Shown here piece after piece: positions 25,527 through 36,808 of a stretch of 64,000 nt of DNA (its first letter is position 1; the number at the start of each line of letters is the position of its first letter). Source of the DNA: Vanilla planifolia (taxonomy: Eukaryota; Streptophyta; Magnoliopsida; Asparagales; Orchidaceae); contig CM043877.1 of NCBI GenBank assembly GCA_023846275.1, positions 15,917,107 to 15,981,106 of the forward strand. Direction: 5' to 3'. The notes under the pieces were generated by a model. It worked only from the letters and a program-made list of their open reading frames with translations, was not told where the DNA came from and did not search any database. A program made the translations under genes and the position numbers.

Positions 25527-28500
25527 CTAGGTACTAGAATGAGTTATGGGGTCGGCTGCTCCTTCCTTTTCGTTGTTAACTTGCACTATCAGTGGAACAC
25601 TGACATGATGATAGCCATCAGACCAGACTATCTTTCCAAAATCATACCTGCGTTGAGAAAACTTCAGCATTGTGACCCTAACTTGGTATGTAATCTTCTC
25701 CCTTTGTTTTGAGAACACCAAGCAGCTTGGCCATATAGTTACATGTACTCCGTGAGGATTCGCAACACTTACAAAGTAAATGGCATCCGTTTGTCCAACG
25801 TTCCTAACCGTCCTCCTCACCGTTACCGCGGAGCGGAGATCAGAGATAATGATGGCTGGGTAGTTAAGGTCCAAGTCAGAATGTTTACCATCACAACTTA
25901 TGTTTAATCTGTGAGGTGAAGAAACCATTTTCTGGATCTGGTTTTCTTTATAGCCTAGACTGCAGAGGAATAGAACATAATCTTGTGTTTCAATGTCATG
26001 GACCAGGCCTGGATCTATTGCCTTTAGTGGATTTACATGTCCTGCACCGATGTCGAACGGATCTGATGGTTTTAGGGTTCCTCCTGCTGCAATGCTATCT
26101 GATCTAGTATCGATTGAAGACGCTGTGAACATGGTTTTGGCATAAGATCTTTCCAAGAGAATTGTGATTTGTTTATGTTTTATCTATGAGATACCCTTCA
26201 AAGGTTGATTTGTTGAATGAGAAAAAATATTAGATAGATGCTTCACTCTAGTTCGAAACACATTTTAGTGAAGGACTGCATTTGTTAAAGCATATCAAAT
26301 TGAGTTTTAAGTATGACAAAATCACCTGTTGTCATCAGTGCAGATTTGATAACTGCAGGAGACCAGTCTGGGTGAACAGACTTGATCAGAGCAACAATGC
26401 CTGATATGTGTGGGCATGACATCGAGGTTCCTGAAACCAAGTTCCATTTCACAGATCGCCTATCAAATGGTAGAAAAGTTGGTGAGGATTTGGGAGGCCA
26501 GGCTGCCAAAATGTTGACTCCAGGTGCTGTGATGTCAGGCTATGATTGCAGAAAAGCATGAGCGTATTCACAAAGAACAATATGTAGGTGAAATGGATGC
26601 CTGGAGAGATGATGAGTTACCTTTAGAATGTTCGGGGAAATGGAGCTTGGCCCTCTGGATGAGAAGTGCGCAACCGAAGGAGCAGGCAAAAGACCAGTAA
26701 GTGTTTTACTTGGGAAAATTTGCACCCTGGGATCCCTTCATTATATCAAAATATTCTGCTTAGTGAATGATTTTTGCTTTTGTTTGTTTGATTGATAACA
26801 TTTGGAAAACAAGGTGAAAACATATAATCAAATGTGTTTTGATTGTTTTGAGTTCGAGGTGAAAGAAAAAGTATAAACAAAGCATATATTTTGTTACAAA
26901 CAAAGCATTGATTAACCATGGATATGAATTGGTTACTCTGAGAACATGCTGTAGTGCAGAATTTTGGTTGCTTCATAGAGGTTGACATGAACAGTTGGAA
27001 GAAAATCATCTTGAGGTATTTCCTTTGTCGTAGGCTCCGCATAGATCATTCCTGATCCATTGATTGCTAAGATGGTTACAGCTGCAACAGTGCTTGAAAT
27101 CTGCCCAAGTGAAGAAAAGCAAAGAACAACACTTCCTGTAGCCAATCTTCGGCGATTCCACTGCTCAAATGTGCATGACCTGTAAGTTCGATCATCTCTG
27201 CGTGATAAATTGGTAATGCAAAGCTGAGAAGTTTGAGGTTGAGAGTGTAAGGTTTCGTTCACCCATCATTAAATAGTTTGCCGCTGTGGAGCAACTTCAG
27301 ATTCATTTCTTGATGCACGAACCCTTCTCCCTGTCAAATGAGAGGAGATCACACCGGCTATCGACGTGCCCAACAATTGTTTGTTGAAATGCCGCAGAGG
27401 TTTTATGTTTTACCACGAAGGAGACGTTGTTTCCCAGCATAAGCGCCGTCGGGAATCGGCGATCGATGGTGCCGGCTGCGACGGTGATCCCCCACGGCCC
27501 GACGTTCTGCACGACACCGGTCTCTGGCCCGTCGTTCCCCGCCGAGAACACGACGGGCAAGCCCAGCTGCGTTGCGTGGAAGGCGCCGATGTCGGAGGCG
27601 GACTGGAATAACGGCATCAGAGGCGGTGATGACCCCAGCGAGACCGAGATGACGCCGACGCCGTCGGCGATCGCGTCGTCGAAGGCGGCGAGGATGTCCG
27701 CCTCACTGCAAAGACCCTCCAGATCCTTGTACCAGCACACCTGTCTTGTAGAAGCTGGCTTTTGAAGGTTTGGACAAAATATTGATTTAAAAAATATATA
27801 AACTTTTATTAGACATAGAAAAAAGACCTTGTAAGCGGCGAGGCGGGCGAGGGGAGCGCCGCCGCGGGCTGTACCGACGGCGAGGCCGCCGAGATAGGAG
27901 GCGTTTGCGCACCTGGATCCAGCGGCGGTGGAGGCAGTATGAGTTCCGTGACCGAGGCGGTCTCGGGGAGAGCGAAACTCGGCACCAGTGCCAGTTACGT
28001 TGAGAGGGCCATATTCGCGCTCAAAGCCGGAGAGGTAGAAACGGGCGCCAACCAGCTTACGGTTACAGGCGTAGGTGGGTTCGAAGCTGTCTCCGGCGAC
28101 GCAGCTGCCGTGCCAGGTTACCGGAATAGGACCCATCATTGGTTCCGGCTGGAAGCTCCCTGATTCCGGCCATATACCTGCGGAGTGCAGAAATCTATTC
28201 TTTTCGGATCGCTTGGGGTAAGGTGATGCAATGTTTAGCTATTTTTCTTGCGTTAGATTCATACAGAAGATTTCACCTTTTTCAAAAGTAATTCATTCTG
28301 TGATGCATTACTTGACGTCGCTTGTGCAAATTGTCCTGAATCATAATGCTGTGCATTTCTACTTTGGTTTTAACGATGAGATGCATATGATTTCAGATTT
28401 CCAAACCTTAAGCTGTTGAGATAAGGAAAACCTACTCAAGAAATAGGCATATATATCATAGTTGGGATTGCTGTTTGAATCACCCTTATACCCCGTTTGG

Positions 28501-29271
28501 TTAAGGTTAGATATACTGGGTAGATCTTATTCTATATGAGAGTTTGGGGTAAGATTTTATGAGATTAGTGGGAACATTGAGGAAGAAGCTGAGGGTAAGT
28601 CTGAAGTAAGCTGGGATAAGACAATTATAAAAAAAATCTTGTTTGTAGGAATAAGTTTGGGTGGTTTGCTTTACTTCTTTGAAGTTTTAAGTAGTGAGAC
28701 CTAAAATTTATGATTGTTAGCGATTGAGGAAAACTCTAGGGAAGACATGCATTGCAACAAAACCTGTATCAAAGATGCCGATTACTACATCATCACCATA
28801 TTTGGATTGCATTGCAGCAACTTCACCATCTAAAAGAGTTAGACCCATGAAATCCCAGCTTCTTGTTGTATGCAACCTAAGTGTCTTGCTTTTGAAAACA
28901 GATATCACCTCTTCCATCTCTGCAAAAAATGTTCTTTAGTTCTTGCATGAATTGCATAATTGGCAACTGGTTACATAGGAAATTTTACTGTTTGATCAAC
29001 TTCTTACGAGCCAAGGTGCTTGCTTGGGTTGAATTCAGCATGGCTGCAAATCCAGACAAACTATGGCTGTAGCTATAGATCCTGGCCTCCTTTGCCTCCT
29101 CTTCTCTGAAGGTATTGTGTATATCGGTTACGAGTTCTTCTTTGTTAATATATTATTCTTCTAAGGAAAATTAATTTACCTGGAGAATACTTTGGAAAGA
29201 AGCTTGACATGCAACATGCTTGTGAAGCTTTGGTTATTCCCATTGTTGTGGCCTAAGTATACTATGTGTAC
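25527..29271 (-). CDS. Subtilisin-like serine protease (plant SBT, S8A), 5' incomplete, last acceptor damaged
   Basis: Exons on the minus strand: 29271-29180, 29105-29008, 28919-28764, 28177-27828, 27740-27414, 27330-27263, 27179-26937, 26735-26621, 26539-26326, and about 26146-25527. The first two encode the inhibitor I9 prodomain (VHIVYLG ... [15 protein letters not shown]). Catalytic Asp is in FDTG (codon 28770-28768), His in GHGTHTAS (27950-27948), oxyanion Asn in SAGND, Ser in GTSMSCPH (26425-26423). A fibronectin-III-like tail with RTVRNVG follows. Junctions are GT-AG and in phase except the last. That exon needs to start with CT, but the bases before it are AT; the nearest AG, two bases upstream, shifts the frame and gives a stop at 26074-26072. 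No signal-peptide exon was found upstream. The motifs ([27 protein letters not shown]) recall the SBT3.18-type clade. Likely a secreted protease or a recent pseudogene; exons 28177-27414 are unusually GC-rich. Confidence 0.9.
28178..28763 (-). other. Subtilase intron with MITE-like insert
   Basis: This 586-bp intron splits the catalytic DTG motif (GAT ACA G | GT). It contains CCCCGTTTGGTTAAGG at about 28492, a type of end often seen on small plant DNA transposons. I did not find a convincing matching inverted end, so the element call is weak. Confidence 0.35.
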
Positions 29272-32265
29272 CTGTAAAACAAAGAGTAAGAAGACTGAGT
29301 CATATCATATTGTGTGTTTTTGTGAAGAAGGAAAGGTGGAGGGTCTCTTTTCTGTAATAAGGATTACTTGTGGCATGGAAGCCGTAGGATTGAAATAAAT
29401 CGGGAGAGGGAGGAGGCACCAAAGCAATTTATAAAAAGTACTGATCATTTTTGCACTTCCTCACAATCCTTGTGGCGAGGAAAGGAAGAACAAATATATA
29501 TAAGAGTTGAAAAGATTGAGGCACATGATGTGATATGTTTGAAAGTACATGAAATAGTAGTTTGTGCTTGCATTACAAGCCTAGCAAAAGCTTCAGTCAC
29601 TTTGTTTCCCATGGTTTCATGATTGTCTTCTTCCTTTCTATCTTACCTTCCTCTGGCTCTCTTTTTATCGTGTGGTCACTGACCTCTATTGTAGACATAT
29701 GAAGGTTCATTTGGTGTAGCTATTATTAATATTAGCTAACTAATGAATAAATTGATTTGAAAAATATTGTTGTTAAATGTTATTGAAATTCATTTAATGT
29801 AATGTTTTGGTTTATGGCAAAAATTGAGTTAAAATTTTTATTGTTCTTTTGAAGCCAAAAACATTGTCTTAGAAATGCAGATTTGCAAATTGTATGCCAG
29901 ATCAATGTTCTTGTAGTCATTTTTTTAACTAATTGCTTGTGTTATGGAAATTTAATTTATAATTTTATCATTGTTTTACTCCCCTTGCAATAGGCTTGGT
30001 ACCATCACAAGCAAGCATGAAAGGCTTACTGGATGTCATTACAAATGGCTATATTTTCTATGGAGTAGGCTGAAACTTAGTGATTATCTCGGCCCAGGAA
30101 TGCATTCATGGGACTGCTAGGCTCAGCATCAATTATAAAAGAAAGGTTAAGCCTACTGTAACACTATGAGACTTTGGTTAAACTATAGTTGGTTCAGAAC
30201 TTTGTTATGACTTCTTATGGGTTAAATGAGGTCTAGAATGTCTGTAGATGAGTATGTGCAAGTGATCTCTATCATGGCATGTACCATGGAGAAAGAAACA
30301 ATTTCCTTTGATGCAAACCATTTGTGTAGTAAAACCAATATCATGATGGAACTATACTAACTTCAATTAACCATTTAGTAATGGAATATTACTTAGGTAT
30401 GAAGTATGAGCTAAACATGTATATGTGGAGGATGAGCAGCTCTATTTTACTCTATTAAAAGGAGTTAAAAGAGTTTTTAAGAGTTGAAGTACGTGATGGA
30501 GAAGAGAAGCTTATGCTTTATGGGTTGGTATTTTGGTTCGCTTGAAGGGTTGGTAGTGTCGTTTCAAAGTTGTTCTTATCTTCTTTGTCAGGGATTAGAA
30601 GTCGAGAAATTGTAAACTATCGTGTTCATTTTCTCTCTATTTTGGTCCAATGAAGTTACTTAAACAATTCAATAAATAAGAACATGTTCGTACCTTCAAT
30701 CTCTTCGTTTGTGACCACTATGGATGTTCTAGGGTTTCGAATTCTCGTTTGCCTACACATTATGTATTGTTCTTCTATATCTTCATATTTATGTCATTAA
30801 TACATGTACTTACGCACTCTTCTTCATAACTTCGATATCTTTTGTATGGGATTGGTTGCATGCGAATTCTTTTTTGGGTAACATTCTATTATATGGTTAG
30901 TTGTGTAGGCTAATGATAAGGGCTTTGTTCTAATCATCCTATCTACTCAAAAAGCTGAATACAAATGCTTAGGGTTCATGATAAGGGCACTGCAACAAAC
31001 AAGTGCAATTCTCTGTTAAGGCAGGTTAGCATTAGATGTTATTATTTGTGAGTGTAGAAAAATTGTTTGAAAAAAAAAAGATTTAAAAAAGTTTAATTAA
31101 GTAAATAGTTTTTTAATAATAAAATTGTATTAAAAGCGATCTTTAATAGTGGAAATTTAAAAATTAAAGAAATTGCAATTAAGTGGGGCCAAGGCATATG
31201 GGAAGAAATTTAAACCTGTTAAGAAAAAATTGTGAATAGAAATTCTTAAAAGAAAATTTTAAAAAAAGAGCTTTATGTGAGAAAAAAAATAAAATTTTAG
31301 TATTTTTAAGAAAAAACTAGCCTTAGTAATGTTTTTTTTGGACCATATTTTGGAAAAATATGTCAAATATTGTTTTTTATTGTTTAGAAATTTATTATAA
31401 GTGGGTGAAGATTATTGTTTTCACTTCTCCCATTTCTAAAAAAAAATAATTCTTCGCTTATCGTCACCACTTGCCTTCGCCAGCCGACCAACCCTCAAGT
31501 GGTTGTCGCTACCACCGGTAACAACTATGAAATTAACCAATTGAAATTATATGAATGAAATTTCCTTAAATTGAATTATAATATAAGAATTAATGTTTAG
31601 AATTCAGTCTCCCTCACTGTGATAGACTTTAATAGTATTTTGTCTAAAATGTTTGGGAAGTTAACAATAATTTTTTTTATATTTAGCATAAAATATTAAA
31701 AATTAATTTGTAATTTGATCATCATATAGTAAATTAATCAAATAACTATTTTCAATCTTAATTTTATTAATTAGTTTAATATTTAACAATAATTATAAAA
31801 AAATATAATCTTAAAATCATAATTATTTGCATGTACAAGAGACATTTGGATTGGTGATAAATAGTATGATGTAGATTGGTGTCACTATTGAAAATTTCTT
31901 TTGAAAAATAAAAAAAGCAGTTAAGTTATTTAACATATCTTTATAAAAACTTCAAAAATTTGTTTTTAATTATCTTTTAATAATATTTCATATAAAAAAG
32001 TTATAAAATAAGCAAAGAAAGGTTATGCAGAAATACAAGAACCTGACTTGTTCTACAAATAAAAGCAGTACATTTGGTGAACCACATTCCATAACCCTAA
32101 TGACTTCTCATATCTATTTTTCATAGCATTTCCTACAAGTAAAAACAACGAACTATGAAGACAATAAGTTTTCTTCAGAAATCATTAACATGTGAGGTTT
32201 CAGGTAAAGGGAACAAAGCTTAAGCAAGCTTTTGAGGAGTCTTTGGTGAAGAAAAGAATGCCCAT
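29272..32265. other. Intergenic region with weak Copia trace
   Basis: This 3-kb stretch lies upstream of the subtilase exons found and downstream of the CaaX-protein gene. The missing subtilase signal-peptide exon should be on the minus strand here or further up, but I could not identify it. On the + strand at about 30900-31000, a stop-interrupted reading contains W...ANDKG...ILSTQKAEY, which resembles the W...K...LSTxEAEY core of Copia RNase H. Upstream at 30000-30480 there are further coding-like fragments with stops. From 31060 to 32000 the sequence is AT-rich and featureless. Confidence 0.4.
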
Positions 32266-35200
32266 TCATTGAATAACACACAGACAAGGCTGGCTGCTGA
32301 CACTGCCTATGCCTCCCATTTGTCCTGGTTCACTGCACCAAGCAAACATAAAGAAGTTTAAGACACAATAAAACCTGATGTTGTTCTAATTTTTTTCATT
32401 TTTCAAGAGATAAATAGCAAATAGATCCATTTAGTTCGGTTTTATGTACAAAAGGTCTTCAAAATATTGGTTCATAAGACCAAACTAAAAAAACCCATGT
32501 GCTATTTGTCCTGTACAAGTCTTCTTTTGATGAAAGAAATCTTCTATAGATAGCAACTGCATGCTTCTTTCACAGCATCATTTTCCCTAGCAAATCATGC
32601 TATCAAAGCATGAAGTTAGTTATCTCTGGATAACAGCAATGAGTTGCAAACCTTGAAAGATGACAACTAAGAAGCAATGATGTTTATAAGCAGTGAGATC
32701 AAGGTGGCCTTCCCACCATGAATGTTACTCAGGTGAGCACAATGTTTCACTGAACCAATTTGCTTTCATTAGTTTACTGCTTATCTATCATTCTCTAAAT
32801 CAAACAATGCTTGCATTTTGGGTTCATAAATCTCGCTAGCCTTAGAATATGTCAAAATTGTTTCTATCGCAAGTAAAAAAGGAAATATACTCATGGACTT
32901 GTTGACATGGATGTTAGTAGAAGTTGAATTAAACATAAACAAAGAAGGGAGATACCCAACAATTTATTCTATCACCATTTTTGCTTGTGTAAAGAAGTGA
33001 AAGCACAAAGGAAGCACACATCTGTGGTTGCAGAATGATGAAGGTCATATTAGAACAGCACAAATCTTCTTATCAATGTTGTTTTTGATAAATGAAGAAC
33101 ACATCTCATTGTATCATCATCTGCTTTTATTTCCTCTTATTAACACCAGTCCATGCAAATTGGCCACTTGTTCGTTTGATCAAATCTTAAAATCAACTCA
33201 ACCAGCCCAAAAGAATGGAGCAGTTAATCAAAAGTATTCACACTTGTTTTAGATTTAATTTGTTGCATCCTGCATGAAATCTCCAAGCCTCGCTTTTGCG
33301 TGCTAACCTTCGACATCTTTGCCTTTACCTTTTATCATTCCTGGAATTGCAAATAGTGTTTCTAGCGTGGCTAGTGTTGTGGAGCAGTAATATTTCACTT
33401 AATGAATCAATGAGTTGATCTGTAAATGTAGAAGTTCAACTAATGTTTGCTGACTCGACGCTTAAATACGCTAAATGACAACTACCTCATACCACTTTCC
33501 ACACCTTATAGAATGTTGTACCATAAGGTCTTTTAGCATGGGAAAGATGACATTTCTAATGTCCCTAATATACCAAATGTGGAGATATTGTCATACAAAA
33601 ACTTCTAAGGCCATCAGTTTTATATAACAGCTTTTAGGCGACTCAAACTCTTAAGGGAACTTCTGTTGGCATATGCTGGAGAAACCCAGTAACATCTCTT
33701 GCACTAAAATTGAAATGTGACTATTCTTCTTACTCATATAATGGAAACAAGAAATCTGAACTTCTCCCCATGGAAACAATTTTTTATTTCCAAATCAAAT
33801 AACTCTAGCATATAAAATTAATTACACAAATCTATTTTGGAGTCATAGTTGATCGGGAATTTCTTTTTTTGTTACTTAGATTAGATAAGAAGTTAGCAAT
33901 TTCACCCCACGAAAAATATTTTTAGTTCAACCCAAATGACTCTTTAACATATAAAACAATCCTAGAAATCCTTCTTTGAAGTATCATTTGGATAGGAAAT
34001 CTTGCTTTCCCTCATGTTTAGTTTATTTGATCCTATGCAAACAGATTAAAAAAAAAATAATCTAATGGCATTCATAAAGTGCATTGTGCATCCATACCAA
34101 TTTACACACACTAAGTTTCAGACTTTTCTACTGTTAGTATCTTTGTTGATGCAGAAGCATCTATTCATCTATGGGTCTTCATGACAGTCACTATTGCCTC
34201 CACAATCACTGACTCAACATTTATGTAAAAAACTATGGTGCATTGCATGTGCACTAGTTTCTTCATTCCACATGTACTATCATTTATGGTTGAATTATCC
34301 TGGTTACATGAATGTATGGCTATCATATGGTAGTTTTGTCATGTATTTAGGTTCATGACCTTGTGTTGCATGCATAAAAGCCTAAATGTTAAAGTTTGTA
34401 TTTGGCTCCAAGGCCATTGCCAAAAGCTCAATGTTGTAGTGCAAAACATTTAAATCTGAAATTTCAGTAAGACAAGTAAAAGTGCAGTTTTTGGGTGAAT
34501 ATGGGGGCCAAAAGCATTGATTACCATGGTTGAAACTTGGAGATAATAATTGTGAATGAGTTGTACCTTTTCCAAGTAAGAGAAGAAGGGAGGGTGGGTT
34601 TAGCGGCCTCTAAATTGCTTCATTTTACAGAAGATTAATAGATTATGGAAGAGGAATACTGCAGAATTTGATGTAAATGAACCATGTTATCAGGGTAAAG
34701 CTAGTTCAACGATGGCATAGTTTTTAATGAATCCTAAGATTCTTCAGAGGCGTCAATAATCCCTATGTTATATAGTGTCAGTTCACTTGATTACTTATCA
34801 CAATATTGGTATTCTTGCTGTCTTCCCCAAAAAACTTCATTGTTTTGTTTGTAATCCTTAAAAAGAAACTTCATGAAAACAATATCAATTTGCATCTGTT
34901 TTGTTTCCTTGTTAATCCCTTACAATTTCCTTGGTAAAACAACAAATACAGTGTTGCTAATGAACTCTAAATTTAGATTCCTTTCTTAACTGATGATGTC
35001 GAACGCTATTTGATGATGAAAACTTGACTCATTTTCTGTAATGGAAGCATAATTTATAAAGTTTAACTTAGGACTTTTCCGTAAAATGTGATTTCCCCTT
35101 TAAAGTGGTAAAACTCTTCTTGAAACATGAAATTAATGACATTTTTTGCCTTGCCTCTAGATTTTCACCATTGAGGTCACTTTAAATGCTTTTAGATTTG

Positions 35201-36808
35201 CATGTGTTTGTAAGCTTTTCCATATCATAATAGTTGCAAATTTCCTATACCCTGAATGAAACAACATTTTTGTTTTGCTATATGAAGAGGATCAGAAAAA
35301 TTAGGAACAAATTCGACCGTTGGAAATCAACCTGAGGAACTGTTGGAATATGACCATCTATTTCATATGAATCTAATCCTTACTGTATCATTTTTCCTGA
35401 TATTATTGTGTGTAAAAGAAAATCAATCAAGCAAGGGGCTCAAGAGTTAGGCTAGTGTGGAGAGTTCATAGAGCAAAACTTCACATGCTTGCTCTCTATG
35501 GCAAAGCAGAGACTGTTAGAAAAGTTCCTGACATATATATGTAAATAGAGCAACTCTATAAAGAGTTTGGTCATATACTACAACATATAAAGAGAGAAAC
35601 TCTATAAATATCCTAATATAGGTGTTCACTTTGTTGCCATTTGAGGCAGAGTTTGGTCGTTTACTACAATGGTGTAAAGAGAAGGAAAACATGCATGCCA
35701 AATTTGCATGATTGCTGTTAAGTAGAACACAAACAATAAACAAATGTATCTCTTATGTCCCTCCATGTTATTGAAGCAACATTACATGTTGCTTCAACAC
35801 TTGGCCAGTTTCATAAGATTGACAGAAGATAGATATGCAGATATTTATTACAATTTATCTTAAGAGAACTACATCATAAAGTTCATTCCTTAAAAAGTTA
35901 CTAAAATTGTAATACCTGAATTAAAAATCAAAAGATCTTGAATCGACCTATAAGCAAGATGCACACGGAAATAAAAACAGAGGGAGCAACTCACTTCGAG
36001 CCTTGGCCTCATCAATATTCCACTAAACATCACATTGCTGGTTCATATAATCAGAAAGCTGCACACAAACAACCAAGTGATAGGAACAAGATAGAGGGTG
36101 ATGGACCTACTTTGATTCATATTCCTTGTTTATGGTTGAATGAATCTATAAATAAGAGACACAAGAAAATAAACAAACGGGGAACAACTCATTTTGATCA
36201 TTGGCCCTATCAATATTCCATTAAACATAATACTACTAGTTCATATAATCAGAAAGCTGCATACAAACAAACCAAGAGATAGGAACAAGCTAAAAGTAAA
36301 GGGTAATGGACCTACTTTGGTTCATATTCCTCGTTTATGCTTGAATCAATAAAAAATTTTGACACTTGGACCTATCAATATTCCATCAAACATAATATTT
36401 ACTAGTTCATATAATTAGAAAGCTGAATACAAACAAAGTGTTAGGAGCAAGTTCAAGTGAAGGTTAATGGACCTACTTTGGTTCAAATTCCTTGATCTCC
36501 ACAAGTTCTTTCCCAACAAAATCCATCCAGTTCACTCTCCCTTTTCCAACCTCCCTTTTTCCAGAATCTGATGACTTCTTTAGGCTGCTTTTCAGAGAAA
36601 CATCAACTTTCTCATGGCTTGGTTCAATGTCCTTATCCTCAATCTTCTCTTCAGAGGATTTCTCCTCCACTGCATGATGAACTGGAGCTGAGCCAGACGA
36701 ACCGTGGTGAGAGTCTTCCAATTTAAGAGGGCAGGAAGAATAAACGCAGAGGAATGATTTGGAGAAGCAGATGGATGGGCAGTAATGCTTGCCGAATAGA
36801 ACCCTCAT
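32266..36808 (-). CDS. Small conserved plant protein with C-terminal CaaX box, 132 aa
   Basis: Exon 1 is 36808-36477 and exon 2 is 32332-32266, joined across a 4.1-kb intron (donor GTAGGT, acceptor TGGTGCAG) in phase 2, giving 399 nt with the stop. The protein has a basic, Cys-containing start (MRVLFGKHYCPSICF), a long polar, Glu/Ser/Lys-rich middle, then SSLKKSSD, VNWMDFVGKELVEIKEFEP, and a short tail ending CLCVIQ. From memory, the WMDFxGKELxEIxEFE block, the MR-x-LF-x-K-x-x-CPS start and a Cys-rich C-terminus recur together in a plant family of unknown function. CVIQ fits the CaaX farnesylation pattern, with a second Cys two residues earlier, so membrane anchoring is a reasonable inference. 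Exon 2 is short and absent from simple open-frame scans; it was chosen because it restores the phase and the expected Cys-rich end. Confidence 0.8.
32333..36476 (-). other. Intron of the CaaX-protein gene (4.1 kb)
   Basis: Besides the tandem repeat at 35938-36497, this intron is AT-rich and I recognise nothing coding in it. Frames at 33028-33252 and 35516-35743 show no conserved motif. Confidence 0.65.
35938..36497. repeat. Three-copy ~200-bp tandem repeat spanning a splice donor
   Basis: Copies start at 35938, 36136 and 36341, each with TTGAAT, and share CTATCAATATTCCA, AGTTCATATAAT, AGAAAGCTG and ATGGACCTACTTTG in order. The third copy runs into the end of exon 1 of the CaaX-protein gene: its ATGGACCTACTTTGGTTCAAATTCCTTGAT is the reverse complement of the exon end and donor. 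The first two copies therefore carry near-copies of the exon end and donor (AAAGTAGGTCC) downstream of the real one. Confidence 0.85.

Noticed and set aside
27366..27765. Two overlapping + strand frames of 81 and 112 codons
   Set aside because: They lie opposite the GC-rich subtilase exons, where stops are rare. They are shadows.
27741..27827. Reading the subtilase frame straight through this stretch
   Set aside because: The 87 bases are open and in frame but encode an AT-rich Phe/Lys insert with perfect GT and AG ends between YK and VCWYKDL. This is an intron by chance divisible by three.
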